Shown: piece after piece, positions 9,341 to 19,165 of the stretch | Layout: every line of letters starts with the position of its first letter | How positions within the stretch are numbered: position 1 is the first letter of the stretch | Assembly: GCF_019890675.1 (NCBI RefSeq) | Contig: NZ_JAIOAA010000003.1 | Span: 496,001-560,000 of the forward strand | DNA length: 64,000 nt | Reading direction: 5' to 3' | From: Micromonospora sp. PLK6-60 | GTDB lineage: Bacteria; Actinomycetota; Actinomycetes; Mycobacteriales; Micromonosporaceae | Notes under the pieces: generated by a model | The model's database searches: none | Seen by the model: only the letters and a program-made list of their open reading frames with translations | What the model was told of the DNA's origin: nothing | Translations under genes and position numbers: made by a program

Positions 9341-9360
9341 GGGACCGACCGGTCGGCCCC
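9341..9360 (-). terminator. Palindromic terminator after the LPxTG surface-protein gene
   Basis: GGGACCGACCGGTCGGCCCC is a 20-bp near-perfect palindrome starting 7 bases after the stop codon at 9368. It probably forms the 3' end of that minus-strand transcript. Confidence 0.5.
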
Positions 9361-9367
9361 CTCGGTG

Positions 9368-10633
9368 TCAGGTCGTCGAATCCTCGTCGCCCGGGCTGAC
9401 CAGCACCACCCGGCGTCGGCGGGCGAGCAGCAGCAGCACCCCACCGGCGAGCAGCACCCCGGCCCCGACGACCCCGATCAGCACGGCCGGCGCGCCGGTC
9501 ACCGGCAGGCCGCCGTCGGCACCGCCGGTGCCACCGCCCTGACCGTCGCCGTGGCTCGGGGTGGGCGCGGGCGTCGGCGCCCCGGTGTCGCTCGGCTTCG
9601 GGCTGGGGCTGGGGGTGGCCGGCTTCGGCTTGGCGAGCAGCACCGCGAAGTCGTCGGTGTTGTCGGTGGGGTCGAAGTCCCGCACCTCCTCGGCGTCGAG
9701 CGCGCGCAGGTAGCCGGGAAGCGTCGACCGGCTGAGGCCGCCCCGATCGGCCGGCAGCTCATCCAGCGCCCAGACGGCCACCTGACCGCCGGTGAGCCGG
9801 GCCGGCACCGGCACCTCCGCCGAGACCTTGACCGGGAAGACACCGACCACCCCCTCGCGCGGGGCGAGCTGCGGCAGGGCCGAGCGGCACTCGGCGGTAC
9901 GCCGGTCGGGCGTGTAGGTGCACTCCTTGAGGTTGTCGGTGAAGGTGACCCCCTCGGGGAGGCGGACCGCGACGCCGAGCCCGCCGGCCACCCGGTTGCC
10001 CTGGTTGACGATGTCCGCGTACACCAGGGTCTCGGTGCCCGGCTTGAGCGGCGGGGCCTCGGCGTCCTGCTCCGGCGTGCTGGGCCAGGTGAGTTGCCGG
10101 GTGACGTCCGGCGCGAGGACGCCGAGGTCCACCCCGCTCTCCTCGCTGACCTCGACCCCGAAGGTCGCCGAGTTGTTGCCGGGCGTGGTGTCCTCCGGTG
10201 CGGCGACGCTGAGGGTGAACTCGGCGTACGCGGTCACCGAATCGAAGTCCATCCGACCCACGACGAACGGGAACTCGAGGGTGCCGCCCGGACCCGGGAT
10301 CTGGTCCTGGGGCACCGGGCAGGTCACCACCGTGCCGTACTGGTTGGACGTGCAGTCCGGCCAGGCGGGCTGGACCATCAGGTACTGGAAGGGGACCTGG
10401 CTGCGGTCCAGGGTGACCACCAGACGCGACGGCGTACCGGGACCGTTGTTGCGGATCCGGGCGAATCCGGTCTTGACGTAGGTGTCGACGGTCAGCCGGC
10501 CGCCGGAGAAGCTGACCACCTCAAGGTCGGTCGCGGTGCCGGCGGCCTGCGCCGGCGCCGCCGGCACGAGCAGCCCGCCGGCGGCGAGCAGCGCCGCCGC
10601 CGCGGTACGCAGAAGTCTGTGGGCGCGGTTCAT
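9368..10633 (-). CDS. Secreted surface protein with LPxTG sorting signal
   Basis: A 421-residue exported protein with the same architecture as the product at 7472-8872: a signal peptide (residues ~1-30, ending APAQA), beta-rich DUF11-like regions with Cys-containing loops (WPDCTSNQYGTVVTCP), a Pro/Ser/Thr/Gly stalk (PSPSPKPSDTG), then LPVTG, a hydrophobic helix and RRRR. It should be exported and covalently attached to peptidoglycan by a sortase encoded elsewhere. The ATG at 10633 immediately precedes the signal peptide. A strong inverted repeat lies in the leader. The two surface genes are probably distant duplicates. Function unknown. Confidence 0.8.
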   Translation of the reverse strand: MNRAHRLLRTAAAALLAAGGLLVPAAPAQAAGTATDLEVVSFSGGRLTVDTYVKTGFARIRNNGPGTPSRLVVTLDRSQVPFQYLMVQPAWPDCTSNQYGTVVTCPVPQDQIPGPGGTLEFPFVVGRMDFDSVTAYAEFTLSVAAPEDTTPGNNSATFGVEVSEESGVDLGVLAPDVTRQLTWPSTPEQDAEAPPLKPGTETLVYADIVNQGNRVAGGLGVAVRLPEGVTFTDNLKECTYTPDRRTAECRSALPQLAPREGVVGVFPVKVSAEVPVPARLTGGQVAVWALDELPADRGGLSRSTLPGYLRALDAEEVRDFDPTDNTDDFAVLLAKPKPATPSPSPKPSDTGAPTPAPTPSHGDGQGGGTGGADGGLPVTGAPAVLIGVVGAGVLLAGGVLLLLARRRRVVLVSPGDEDSTT

Positions 10634-10639
10634 TCGGTC

Positions 10640-10675
10640 CCCGTCGGTAGGTGGGTACGGAAACGTACCGACGGG
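10640..10675 (-). promoter_or_regulatory. 10-bp inverted repeat in the leader of the LPxTG gene
   Basis: CCCGTCGGTA and TACCGACGGG form a perfect 10-bp inverted repeat with a 16-base spacer, ending 7 bases before the start codon at 10633. The arm nearer the gene overlaps the GGGGA ribosome site, so a hairpin could block translation. It could equally be a DNA operator. Confidence 0.45.
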
Positions 10676-10720
10676 ACGATAACGGGTTTCGACCTCGGGC
10701 GATGCCCCGTGGCTCGCGGG

Positions 10721-11911
10721 TCAGTTGGCCTCGACCAGGGGCAGCGACCGGCCGACTCCGCCGCCGGGCAGGGCGATCGACGAGAAGTGCGAGACCACCC
10801 GCTCGTCGCTCGGGTCGTCGGCCGGGGTCCAGTGCACGGCCAGCCGGTGGTAGAGCGTGTCCCGCTGGGCCGAAATCCGGCCGGCGGTGCGGATCATGCC
10901 GATCAGCTCGTGCAGGTTGGAGCGGTGCCGGGCGCCGGCCGAGGAGATGACGTTCTCCTCCAGCATGATCGAGCCCAGGTCGTCCACGCCCATGTGCAGG
11001 GCGAGCTGGCCGACGTCCTTGCCGGTGGTCAGCCAGGACGCCTGCAGGTGAGGCACGGTCTCGAAGAAGAGCCGGGCCACCGCGACCAGCCGCAGGTATT
11101 CCAGGGTGGTGGCCTGGGTGCGCCCCTTGAGGTGGTTGTTCTCCGGCTGGTACGTCCACGGGATGAACGCCCGGAAGCCCTGGGTGCGGTCCTGCACGTC
11201 GCGGATCATCCGCAGGTGCTCGATCCGCTCGGCGGCGGTCTCGCCGGTGCCCATCATCATGGTGGCGGTCGACTCGACCCCCTGCCGGTGGGCCAGCTCC
11301 ATGACCTCCAGCCACCGCTCGCCGGACTCCTTGAGCGGGGCGATCGCCTTGCGCGGGCGCTCGGGCAGCATCTCGGCGCCGGCGCCGGCGATCGAGTCCA
11401 GCCCGGCGGCCTTGATCCGGGCGATGGCCTCGTCCAGGCTCACCCCGGAGACCTTGGCCATGTGCAGGATCTCGCTCGGGCCGATCGAGTGGATGGCCAG
11501 CTGCGGGTAGGCCTTCTTGACCGAGGAGAAGAGCTCCTCGTAGTACTCCACGCCGTAGTCGGGGTGGTGCCCGCCCTGGAGCATGACCTGGGTGGCGCCC
11601 AGCTCGACCGCCTCGCCGCAGCGCCGCAGGATCTCCTCGGTGGGGTGGGTCCACCCCTCCTTGTGCTTGGGCGCGCGGTAGAAGGCGCAGAACTTGCACG
11701 CCGTCACGCAGACGTTCGTGTAGTTGATGTTGCGGTCGATCAGGTAGGTGACGACGTTGTCCGGGTAGCGCCGTCGGCGCACCGCGTCGGCCGCCTCGCC
11801 CAGGGCGTGGAAGGGCGCCTCGGTGTAGAGCAGCAGGGCCTCCTCGGGCGTGATCCGCCCGCCGTCCGCGCCGCGCTGCAGGATGTCGTCGATCTCCCGG
11901 CTCACCGTCAC
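10721..11911 (-). CDS. mqnC: Cyclic dehypoxanthine futalosine synthase
   Basis: This radical-SAM enzyme of the futalosine menaquinone pathway cyclises dehypoxanthine futalosine. The [4Fe-4S]-binding CxxxCxxC motif is C68, C72 and C75 (NVCVTACKFCAFYR), and later segments QGGHHPDYGVEYYEE and PWTYQPENNHLKGR are typical of MqnC. The frame extends further upstream to 12067 without similarity. The GTG at 11911 or the one at 11905, both just after CGGGGGC, fits the normal length of about 396 residues. It stands alone, but mqnA, mqnE and mqnP are also in the window. Confidence 0.93.
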   Translation of the reverse strand: MTVSREIDDILQRGADGGRITPEEALLLYTEAPFHALGEAADAVRRRRYPDNVVTYLIDRNINYTNVCVTACKFCAFYRAPKHKEGWTHPTEEILRRCGEAVELGATQVMLQGGHHPDYGVEYYEELFSSVKKAYPQLAIHSIGPSEILHMAKVSGVSLDEAIARIKAAGLDSIAGAGAEMLPERPRKAIAPLKESGERWLEVMELAHRQGVESTATMMMGTGETAAERIEHLRMIRDVQDRTQGFRAFIPWTYQPENNHLKGRTQATTLEYLRLVAVARLFFETVPHLQASWLTTGKDVGQLALHMGVDDLGSIMLEENVISSAGARHRSNLHELIGMIRTAGRISAQRDTLYHRLAVHWTPADDPSDERVVSHFSSIALPGGGVGRSLPLVEAN

Positions 11912-12041
11912 GCCCCCGAGCCTACGTCGGCCGTCCCGTCCGGACGACGAGCGGCCACCCCGATGTGACGTCTCCGGCGTGGGGCGGAGGCGGCCGACAC
12001 CCTCCGTCACGTCGACGCCGCGGCTCACCCTCACCCGCCAA

Positions 12042-12168
12042 CCTTTGCTCTGCTGCCTCATCCGCAACAGTCACCCGCGGTAGGACGTGTCCCCGCCTCG
12101 ATCCCGCCGGACCATCCCAGGAATTCCTGCTCAGGCCACGTGTTGCCTCCGCGGCAGCAGAGCAAAGG
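12042..12168. repeat. 127-bp element bounded by 27-bp inverted repeats
   Basis: The outer 16 bases of each arm are perfectly complementary (CCTTTGCTCTGCTGCC at 12042-12057, GGCAGCAGAGCAAAGG at 12153-12168). Inward extension to 27 bases keeps about 22 matches, ending in GCAAC/GTTGC. The ~73-bp centre has no open frame. It occupies the otherwise empty 328-bp gap between mqnC and paaE. It could be a miniature mobile element or a structured RNA. Confidence 0.6.
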
Positions 12169-12239
12169 CGGCGATGGGGGTGGTCGGGGCCAGCCCGGCG
12201 ATCACCTGGAGTCACGTCCGCGCCCAACGGGCCCCGGAG

Positions 12240-13358
12240 TCACGCGTCGTAGTCGACCGTCAGCCTGTCGGTGGTCGGGCTGGACTGGCAGGTCAGCACG
12301 TAGCCCGCCGCGACCTCGTCCGGCTCCAGCGCGTAGTTGCGGGCCATCGTGACCTCGCCCACCACCACCTTGGCCTTGCAGGTCGAGCAGACCCCGCCCT
12401 TGCAGGCGTACGGCAGCTCGCCGCGGACCTTCAGCGCGGCGTCCAGCACCCGCTCGTCCGGGCCCATGGTGAAGGTCGACGACCGTCCGTCCAGCACGAT
12501 CGTCACCTCGGCGCCGGACCCGGGCTCGTCGCCGGGACGGCGCACCGGCTCCGGCGGCGCGTCGACGTGGAACAGCTCGGTGCGCACCGCCGACTCCGGC
12601 AGCCCGCGCGCGGTCAGCACCGCCTTGACGTCCAGCACCATCGCGTACGGGCCGCAGAGGAACCATTCCTCGACGGCGTCCCCGGGCACCACCGTCTCCA
12701 GCAGCCGGGTCAGCCGGTCGGCGTCGATCCGCCCGCTGAGCAGCGGCGACTCGCCCTGCTCCCGGGAGAGCACGTGCACCAGGTGCAGCCGGGTCGGGTA
12801 CCGGTCCTTCAGGTCGGCCAGCTCCTCGGCGAACATCACCGTGTTCGCCGTGCGGTTGCCGTACACCAGGGTGAAGGTGCTGGCCGGCTCGACGGCCAGC
12901 GCGGTCGCGACCAGCGACAGCACCGGGGTGATGCCGGAACCGGCGACCACCGCGCCGTAGCGCCGGGCCCGGTCCGGCGCGAACGCGGTGGTGAAGTGCC
13001 CCAGCGGCGGCAGCACCTCCACGGTGTCGCCGTGCCGCAGCGCGCCGCAGGCGAACGCGGAGAAGGCACCGCCGGGAATCTCCCGCACCCCGATCCGCAG
13101 CCGGCCGTGCCGGGCCAGGTCGCCGGGGGTCGAGCAGATCGAGTACGACCGCCGCACGTCCTCCCCGTTCGCCCCGCCGGAGCCGGGGAGCCGCACGGTC
13201 AGGTGCTGACCGGCGGAGAACGCGAAGGTCCCCCGCAGCTCCTCGGGCACGGCGAAGGTGATGGCGACGGCGTCGTCGGTCAACCGGTCGACGGCCGTCA
13301 CGCTCAGCGGGTGGAAGGCCGGCCGGCGACGGACCGGGCGGGTGATGGTGACAGTCAC
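12240..13358 (-). CDS. paaE: Phenylacetyl-CoA epoxidase reductase subunit
   Basis: PaaE is the NAD(P)H-dependent reductase that feeds electrons to the PaaA di-iron centre. It has an FAD-binding ferredoxin-reductase domain (RRSYSICSTPGD, then the NAD-binding GSGITPVLSL) and a C-terminal plant-type [2Fe-2S] domain with YACKGGVCSTCKAKV and a distal Cys in LTCQSSP. The GTG at 13358 overlaps the paaD stop as GTGA, giving 372 residues, a normal length. It is the last gene of the paaABCDE operon. Confidence 0.94.
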   Translation of the reverse strand: MTVTITRPVRRRPAFHPLSVTAVDRLTDDAVAITFAVPEELRGTFAFSAGQHLTVRLPGSGGANGEDVRRSYSICSTPGDLARHGRLRIGVREIPGGAFSAFACGALRHGDTVEVLPPLGHFTTAFAPDRARRYGAVVAGSGITPVLSLVATALAVEPASTFTLVYGNRTANTVMFAEELADLKDRYPTRLHLVHVLSREQGESPLLSGRIDADRLTRLLETVVPGDAVEEWFLCGPYAMVLDVKAVLTARGLPESAVRTELFHVDAPPEPVRRPGDEPGSGAEVTIVLDGRSSTFTMGPDERVLDAALKVRGELPYACKGGVCSTCKAKVVVGEVTMARNYALEPDEVAAGYVLTCQSSPTTDRLTVDYDA

Positions 13359-13831
13359 AGCGCCTTCACATGGTCGAAGGGTTCGAAGCAGGAGCGGCAG
13401 CGCCACAGCGCCTTGCACGCGGTGGAGCCGAAGCGGCTGACCTGCTCGGTCTCGGGCGAGCCGCAGCGCGGGCAGCGCACCGCGAGGGTCAGCGGCACCA
13501 CGGTGCCGACCCGCGCCGGGGCGGGTGGGGCGATGCCGGCGGCGGTCAGCTTGGCCCGGCCGGTCTCGGAGATCCAGTCGGTGCTCCAGGCCGGGCTGTA
13601 GACCGTGCGTACCTCCGCCTCCGGGTGACCGGCCGCGGCGAGCGCCCGGCGGATGTCGGCGCGGATCACGTCCATCGCCGGGCAGCCGGTGTAGGTGGGG
13701 GTGATGGTCACGACCACCCGGCCGGTGGCCGGGTCCTCGTCGACCGACCGCAGGATGCCCAGCTCGTCGATGGTGATGACCCGGATCTCCGGGTCCACCA
13801 CCGCCGCCACGGCGTCCCTGGCGTCGGTCAC
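13355..13831 (-). CDS. paaD: Phenylacetyl-CoA epoxidase maturation subunit
   Basis: PaaD is a MIP18/DUF59-family protein needed for an active phenylacetyl-CoA epoxidase, probably in metal-cluster assembly. It shows VVDPEIRVITIDELGILRSV, the PTYTGCPAM loop with its conserved Cys, and a C-terminal zinc-ribbon-like pair CPRCGS and CRSC. The frame is open far upstream, but the GTG at 13831 overlaps the paaC stop as GTGA and begins exactly at the conserved domain, giving 158 residues. Confidence 0.92.
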   Translation of the reverse strand: MTDARDAVAAVVDPEIRVITIDELGILRSVDEDPATGRVVVTITPTYTGCPAMDVIRADIRRALAAAGHPEAEVRTVYSPAWSTDWISETGRAKLTAAGIAPPAPARVGTVVPLTLAVRCPRCGSPETEQVSRFGSTACKALWRCRSCFEPFDHVKAL

Positions 13832-14556
13832 CAGCGCGCTCCGGGGTGGGCCCGGTGCAGCACCTGCATCTCGGCGAGCAGGAACGACAGGTGCTCGGTG
13901 TGCACGCCGGCCCGGCCGCCGCCCGGCGCCCAGCCGTCGGCCGGCCGGGTCAGCGTCGCCTCGTCCAGCACGTCGGCGACGGTGGCGTCGAAGTCGGCCC
14001 GCAGGGTGGCCGGGTCGACCGGCGCCGCCGGGTCCGCCGCGAACAGCTCGTGCACGTACGGCCAGACCTCGTCCACCGCGGCCTGCATGCGCCGGTGCGA
14101 CTCCTCGGTGCCGTCGCCGAGCCGCTTCACCCAGAGCGCGGCGTGGTCCAGGTGGTACGCCGACTCCTTGCGGGCCTTCGCCCCGATCGCGGCCAGCCGC
14201 TCGTCGGCGCACCCGGCCAACGCGGCGTAGAGCGGCAGCTGGTACGCCGACAGGAAGAACAGCTTGGCCATGGTGACCGCGAAGTCGCCGTTGGGCAGCT
14301 CGACCAGCAGGCAGTTGCGGAACTGCCGGTCGTCGCGCAGGTACGCCAGCGCGTCCTCGTCCCGGCCGGCGCCCTCCAGCTCACCCGCGTACGTGAGCAG
14401 CAGGCGGGCCGCGCCGAGCTGGTCGAGGGCGATGTTGGCCAGCGCGATGTCCTCCTCCATCTCCGGCGCGCGGGAGGTCCACTCGCCGAGCCGCTGCGCC
14501 GCGATCAACGCGTCGTCGCCGAGGCCGAGGGCGAACTCGAAGTGCGTCCCGGTCAC
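13828..14556 (-). CDS. paaC: Phenylacetyl-CoA epoxidase structural subunit
   Basis: PaaC is the catalytically inactive ferritin-like partner of PaaA and forms the core of the ring-epoxidising complex. The 242-residue protein is mostly helical, with EMEEDIALANIALDQLGAARLLLTYAGELEG near the N-terminus and KARKESAYHLDHAALWVKRLGDGTEESHRRMQAAVD in the middle, both typical of the family. It is translationally coupled to paaB and paaD by 4-base overlaps. Confidence 0.93.
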   Translation of the reverse strand: MTGTHFEFALGLGDDALIAAQRLGEWTSRAPEMEEDIALANIALDQLGAARLLLTYAGELEGAGRDEDALAYLRDDRQFRNCLLVELPNGDFAVTMAKLFFLSAYQLPLYAALAGCADERLAAIGAKARKESAYHLDHAALWVKRLGDGTEESHRRMQAAVDEVWPYVHELFAADPAAPVDPATLRADFDATVADVLDEATLTRPADGWAPGGGRAGVHTEHLSFLLAEMQVLHRAHPGARW

Positions 14557-14836
14557 AGGTGGGCCACCCCGTCCGGAACCTCGTAGAACGTCGGGTGCCG
14601 GTAGACCTTGTCGGCGGCCGGGTCGAAGAAGGCGTCCTTCTCGTCCGGGCTGGACGCGGTGATCGCGCTCGCCGGCACCACCCAGATCGACACGCCCTCC
14701 TGGCGGCGGGTGTAGACGTCCCGGGCGTTGCGCAGCGCCAGCTCGGCGTCGGGGGCGTGCAGGCTGCCCACGTGGGTGTGCGACAGCCCGCGCCGGGCCC
14801 GGACGAAGACCTCCCAGAGCGGCGAGGTTTCCTTGC

Positions 14837-14840
<4 letters not shown>
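14553..14840 (-). CDS. paaB: Phenylacetyl-CoA epoxidase subunit B
   Basis: PaaB is a small bridging subunit of the phenylacetyl-CoA epoxidase. The 95-residue product begins [21 protein letters not shown] and has [24 protein letters not shown] and SIWVVPAS, all well conserved in PaaB. The ATG at 14840 overlaps the paaA stop. Longer readings of the frame run into paaA and are artefacts. Confidence 0.94.
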
Positions 14841-15904
<1,064 letters not shown>

Positions 15905-15912
15905 GCAGACAG

Positions 15913-15952
15913 TGTTACAGCTCGACGATCGGCACGCCAGAGGCGTGTAACA
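15913..15952 (-). promoter_or_regulatory. Candidate operator pair upstream of paaA
   Basis: TGTTACA (15913-15919) and TGTAACA (15946-15952) are perfect reverse complements with centres 33 bp apart, about three helical turns, ending 9 bases before the paaA start. They could bind a PaaR-type TetR repressor (inference; no such gene is adjacent). The rest of 15905-16268 holds only the hairpin at 16057. Confidence 0.35.
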
Positions 15953-16056
15953 GGATTCCGGTGACCGGAACCGCTGGGAGGCCGGGAACCCCGCGGGGCT
16001 CCGGAGCGGCCGGCCGCTGTGACCTCGACCACTTTTCAAAGATGAATCCTCCCAAG

Positions 16057-16077
16057 CGCGGCAAAGCCGCTCTTTTT
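16057..16077 (+). terminator. Intrinsic terminator with T-run upstream of the serine hydrolase pair
   Basis: GCGGC-AAA-GCCGC is followed by TCTTTTT on the plus strand, a rare classical intrinsic terminator in this GC-rich DNA. No plus-strand gene lies upstream (paaA is divergent), so it would terminate a leader transcript about 190 bases before the start at 16269. A role as an attenuator is possible. Confidence 0.5.
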
Positions 16078-16268
16078 CCCGTGCTCCGGGCCCTCCCAGG
16101 CGCGTCGGACACTGGCGCGTCGCCCGTCCGGACGTAGACTTTCGGCCCAGAACGATCGGCACCTGACGATCGCCAGCCCGGCGAAGGCCGCGTCCCCCGG
16201 CCGGTCAGGCCGCAGATTCGCCACAGCCGCCGGTCCCCCCGGCCCCGACATCTGGAGTTCACCCGCTC

Positions 16269-17219
16269 ATGCGACCTCGCATGACCCTGGCGCTGGCCGC
16301 GGCCGCCCTGCTCGCGGGCGGCGTCGCGGTGGCTCCCACCGCGTACGCCCGGCTGGTCGGCGACGACGTCGTCACCGGCAACGGCGCCGCGGACCGGGTG
16401 GCCGTGCCGCAGAGCACGGTGACCGGCCCGGCCACCCTGGCCGCCGGCCCGGTCGCGGTGGACTTCGACGGCGAGTTCTTCTCCTGGGCGCTGCTGGACC
16501 GCACGTCCGGCGGGATCTCCGGCGCGACGAACATGACGTCGACCAGCTCCACCGAGTCGATGATCAAAATCTGGTTCGCCTCGGACTACCTGCGCGGGCT
16601 CGGCGACCAGGAGCCGCCCGAGGAGATGCGGCAGAACGTGGTCACCGCGATCCGGGACAGCAACGACGACGCGGCCAACGCCCTCTACAAGGCGGCCGGC
16701 GGCGCCGCCACCATCGACCGGATGATCTCCACCTGCGGGCTGACCGACACCCACCCCGGCACCGTGCGCGGCTACCTCGGTTGGTGGAGCTTCACCCAGA
16801 TGTCCCCCCGCGACGCGGTACGCCTCGGCGACTGCGTCGCCGGCGGCCGGGCCGCCGGGCCGAAGTGGACCGGATTCGTGCTGGACGAGATGTCGAAGGT
16901 CCGCGGCTCGGTGGCGGACCAGCAGAAGCGTTTCGGTGGTGGTCGATGGGGCATCATCGACGGGTTGCCCCCGTCGATCACCGATCGGACCCGGGTCAGC
17001 ATCAAGAACGGCTGGACCCCGTTGCAGTACGACGGCAACTGGCACGTCAACTGCCTCGCCGTGACCGACAAGTGGAGCCTCGCAGTGATGATGCGGTACC
17101 CGACCGAACAGGGCCTGACGTACGGCGCGAAGGTCTGCGCCAGCGTGGCCACCCAGTTGGTGGCCGCGCAGCCGGCCGCCACACCGACGGCGTCGCCCAC
17201 CCCGGCCGGGAAGCTCTGA
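16269..17219 (+). CDS. Exported serine hydrolase of the beta-lactamase/PBP fold
   Basis: A 316-residue protein with a signal peptide (residues ~1-28, ending TAYA) and a class A beta-lactamase-like domain. The active-site motifs are visible as S97-M-I-K100 (SxxK), S131-N-D (SxN/SDN position) and IKNGW near residue 245 (KTG position). A Pro/Thr tail ends the protein. Likely roles are cell-wall peptide hydrolysis or weak beta-lactam hydrolysis; the general Glu166 of true class A enzymes is not evident, so I would not call it a beta-lactamase. The next gene is a tandem paralogue overlapping by one base. Confidence 0.75.
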   Translation: MRPRMTLALAAAALLAGGVAVAPTAYARLVGDDVVTGNGAADRVAVPQSTVTGPATLAAGPVAVDFDGEFFSWALLDRTSGGISGATNMTSTSSTESMIKIWFASDYLRGLGDQEPPEEMRQNVVTAIRDSNDDAANALYKAAGGAATIDRMISTCGLTDTHPGTVRGYLGWWSFTQMSPRDAVRLGDCVAGGRAAGPKWTGFVLDEMSKVRGSVADQQKRFGGGRWGIIDGLPPSITDRTRVSIKNGWTPLQYDGNWHVNCLAVTDKWSLAVMMRYPTEQGLTYGAKVCASVATQLVAAQPAATPTASPTPAGKL

Positions 17220-18166
17220 TGGCCGGCACCCGGCGCGCCCCCCGGCGGCGCAACCGGAACTCACCGCTGCTGTTCGTGGCGGTCGTCATCACTCTGGTCG
17301 GGGTGGCGCTGGTCTCGCTGCGGCTGATGCCCGGCTCCCCGCTCGCCACCGCCGCCGCGCCGAGCTGGTCCGGCTCGACGCCGGACCGGTCCACCGGGGC
17401 GCCCACCAACCGCAGCTCGCGCCCCTCGCCGACGCCGTCGCCCACCCCGTCGCTGGAGCCGCTGCCGTTCCAGGCCCGCTCGCTGGCCAGCCTCGGCATC
17501 AAGGGCTGGTACTCGTGGAGCGTGCTGGACACCCGTACCGGCGCCATCATCGGTTCGAAGAACATGGCGCAGACCAGCACCACCGCCTCGATGATCAAGT
17601 CGTGGATCGTGGCCGACTACCTGCGCCGCACCGCCGAGCAGGGCAAGACGCCGAGCGACGCCCGGCTCGCCGACGCCCGACTGGTCATCCGGGACAGCGA
17701 CAACACCCGCGCCGAGCAGTTCTACAACCTGGTCGGACGGAGCCCGTCGATCAAGCGACTGATCTCGACCTGCGGCCTGACCGACAGCAAGCCGGCCGCC
17801 GACGGCGGCTGGAGCCGGACCAACCTCTCGCCCCGCGACACCGCCCGGATGGGGCTTTGCATCTCCGACGGCCGGGCCGCCGGGCCGAAGTGGACCAAGT
17901 GGCTGCTCAACGAGATGCGGCAGGTCAACGCCCCCGGCGACTTCGGCATCCGCAAGGCGTTCCCGGCCGCCGAGCGGAAGACCATCGCGATCAAGAACGG
18001 CTGGATCGACCGGCAGCGCGAGCAGGAGATCCACATCAACTGCCTGGCCATCGGCGACACCTGGACGATGGGCGTGATGGTCCGCTACCCGATCGGCCTG
18101 GGCTACGACTACGGCATGCAGAACTGCCAGCGCATCACCAAGGCCCTGCTTCGCCCGGCGGTCTGA
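17219..18166 (+). CDS. Membrane-anchored serine hydrolase, paralogue of the preceding gene
   Basis: A 315-residue paralogue of the 16269 product. Residues 16-36 form an N-terminal membrane anchor, followed by a Ser/Pro/Thr linker (SSRPSPTPSPTPSLEP) and then the catalytic domain with S124-M-I-K127, S160-D-N162 and AIKNGW. The two domains share segments such as CGLTD, LSPRD and AAGPKWT. The ATG overlaps the previous stop in TGATG, so the pair is one transcript. The difference in export mode (cleaved versus anchored) suggests that the two copies act at different depths of the cell envelope (inference). Confidence 0.75.
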   Translation: MAGTRRAPRRRNRNSPLLFVAVVITLVGVALVSLRLMPGSPLATAAAPSWSGSTPDRSTGAPTNRSSRPSPTPSPTPSLEPLPFQARSLASLGIKGWYSWSVLDTRTGAIIGSKNMAQTSTTASMIKSWIVADYLRRTAEQGKTPSDARLADARLVIRDSDNTRAEQFYNLVGRSPSIKRLISTCGLTDSKPAADGGWSRTNLSPRDTARMGLCISDGRAAGPKWTKWLLNEMRQVNAPGDFGIRKAFPAAERKTIAIKNGWIDRQREQEIHINCLAIGDTWTMGVMVRYPIGLGYDYGMQNCQRITKALLRPAV

Positions 18167-18211
18167 GCCCCGACCGGTCCCGCGGCGGTCTGCGCCCCGA
18201 CGACCGGGTGC

Positions 18212-18229
18212 CCGGCCGGCTGCGGCCGG
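18212..18229. terminator. Short hairpin between convergent genes
   Basis: A 7-bp stem CCGGCCG / CGGCCGG with loop GCTG lies in the 114-bp gap between the convergent serine hydrolase and mqnA genes. It is a plausible bidirectional terminator. Confidence 0.4.
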
Positions 18230-18280
18230 TGGAGACGATCCGGGCCAGCGGGGTGAGCCCGACCCGGCGGAATCGGGCGG

Positions 18281-19165
<885 letters not shown>

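Noticed and set aside
9365..11968. 867-residue plus-strand frame
   Set aside because: It is antisense to the LPxTG gene and mqnC, is His/Gly/Arg-rich and has no motif; high GC creates such frames.
15960..16080. c-di-AMP (ydaO) riboswitch before the serine hydrolase
   Set aside because: A cell-wall enzyme gene makes it plausible, but I could not find the conserved GGGGTGAAT-type and GTAGGC-type segments.
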